NCBI GenBank assembly: GCA_022706865.1
Contig: JAKJBT010000085.1
Span: forward strand, 1 to 6,987
Source: Bacillota bacterium
GTDB taxonomy: Bacteria; Bacillota_A; Clostridia; Lutisporales; Lutisporaceae
DNA length: 6,987 nt
Reading direction: 5' to 3'
The notes below the pieces were generated by a model, which had not been told where the DNA came from, did no database searches, and saw only the letters and a program-made list of their open reading frames with translations. Below, piece after piece: positions 6,526 to 6,987 of the stretch. Each line of letters starts with the position of its first letter. The first letter of the stretch is position 1. The position numbers and the translations under genes are program-made.

Positions 6526-6538
6526 ATTTTCACCTCCT

Positions 6539-6987
6539 TTAATTTTCAAAATTCTTTTCAATGTATTTTTCTGCGTTGACCGCGGCTATTGCGCCATCTG
6601 CAGCTGCTGTAATAACCTGTCTCAGTGATTTTATCCTTACGTCTCCTGCTGCGTATATTCCCTCAACTGATGTTCTCATTTCTTCATCTGCCTTTATATA
6701 TCCCTTTGCATCCATTTCTACAACGCCCTTGGCAAAATCAGATATCGGTTTGGTGCCTACGAACATAAATACACCGTCAGTCCTGAAATCCGTAACTTCG
6801 TTAGTTTTCACATTCCTGAGCTTGATACCCTCTACTATCCCGTCGCCATAAATCTCCTCAGGTACCGTATCCCACATTATATCAATCTTTTCGTTTTTCA
6901 TTGCCTTCTCTGCTATGGACTTTGCAGCCCTGAACTGATCTCTTCTATGTACTATTGTGACCTTTTCCGCAAACTTAGTAAGGTATA
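6539..6987 (-). CDS. trxB: Thioredoxin reductase (TrxB), C-terminal part, cut by the window edge
   Basis: The frame stays open to the right edge, so only the last 148 residues are seen, about half of a typical ~310-residue flavoprotein. HRRDQFRA (6949-6926) is the motif that binds the 2'-phosphate of NADPH in thioredoxin reductases, and YLTKFAEKVTIVHRRD is typical context. The C-terminal GIYAAGDVR...LRQVITAAADGAIAAVNA is the FAD-binding end of the family, with the Asp that contacts the flavin. The redox-active C-x-x-C lies upstream, outside the window. An internal Met at 6901 is not the start, because conserved sequence continues in frame before it. The enzyme should reduce the adjacent TrxA using NADPH; use of another donor cannot be excluded without the full gene. 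Confidence 0.94.
   Translation of the reverse strand, partial: YLTKFAEKVTIVHRRDQFRAAKSIAEKAMKNEKIDIMWDTVPEEIYGDGIVEGIKLRNVKTNEVTDFRTDGVFMFVGTKPISDFAKGVVEMDAKGYIKADEEMRTSVEGIYAAGDVRIKSLRQVITAAADGAIAAVNAEKYIEKNFEN

Noticed and set aside
6526..6561. Extended trxA start at 6561 overlapping trxB
   Set aside because: The extension is not thioredoxin-like and would bypass the perfect AAAGGAGGTG placed just before ATG 6525.

Overview
The window is almost entirely one minus-strand gene cluster for the selenium-dependent glycine reductase of Stickland-type amino-acid fermentation. In transcription order (right to left) it reads trxB (5' end off the right edge), trxA, grdE, grdA, grdB, grdC, grdD. The source is most likely an anaerobic, amino-acid-fermenting Clostridia-type Firmicute: strong AGGAGG-type ribosome sites, AT-rich spacers, A/T-ending codons, the grd pathway itself, and two in-frame UGA codons placed exactly where GrdA and GrdB carry selenocysteine. 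The genus cannot be fixed from the sequence.

How the genes work together: TrxB and TrxA pass electrons from NADPH (the usual donor for this family) to the complex. Protein B is made from GrdE, a proprotein cleaved at Asn-Cys to give a pyruvoyl group, and GrdB, a selenoprotein. It binds glycine as a Schiff base and moves the carboxymethyl group onto selenium. Protein A (GrdA, selenoprotein) accepts it as a Se-carboxymethyl adduct. Protein C (GrdC thiolase-like, GrdD PlsX-like) turns this into an acetyl thioester and then acetyl phosphate, which yields ATP. Oxidised GrdA is re-reduced by thioredoxin.

Conventional gene calling breaks this locus in four places, all resolved here. grdA reads through UGA at 4715-4717 (Sec42) and begins at 4840. 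grdB reads through UGA at 3275-3277 (Sec348) and spans 3014-4318. grdE most likely begins at a TTG at 6146, which puts the pyruvoyl cysteine at residue 242. grdD most likely begins at ATG 1404. A strong 12-bp hairpin follows grdB by one base and splits the operon into EAB and CD segments.

Region by region: 6987-6539 trxB end; 6525-6205 trxA; 6146-4860 grdE; 4840-4382 grdA; 4318-3014 grdB; 3012-2985 hairpin; 2954-1410 grdC; 1404-217 grdD; 212-140 a long GC-rich imperfect palindrome that probably ends the operon and resembles a REP-type element; 110-44 a candidate promoter followed by an 11-bp-period array of dyad repeats that looks like a multi-site operator; 12-1 a possible start of another minus-strand gene. 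No CRISPR array, tRNA, rRNA or transposase gene was seen. The core pathway is known; the less ordinary parts are the left-end operator-like array, the REP-like palindrome, the intra-operon hairpin and the compact SECIS-like hairpin in grdB.
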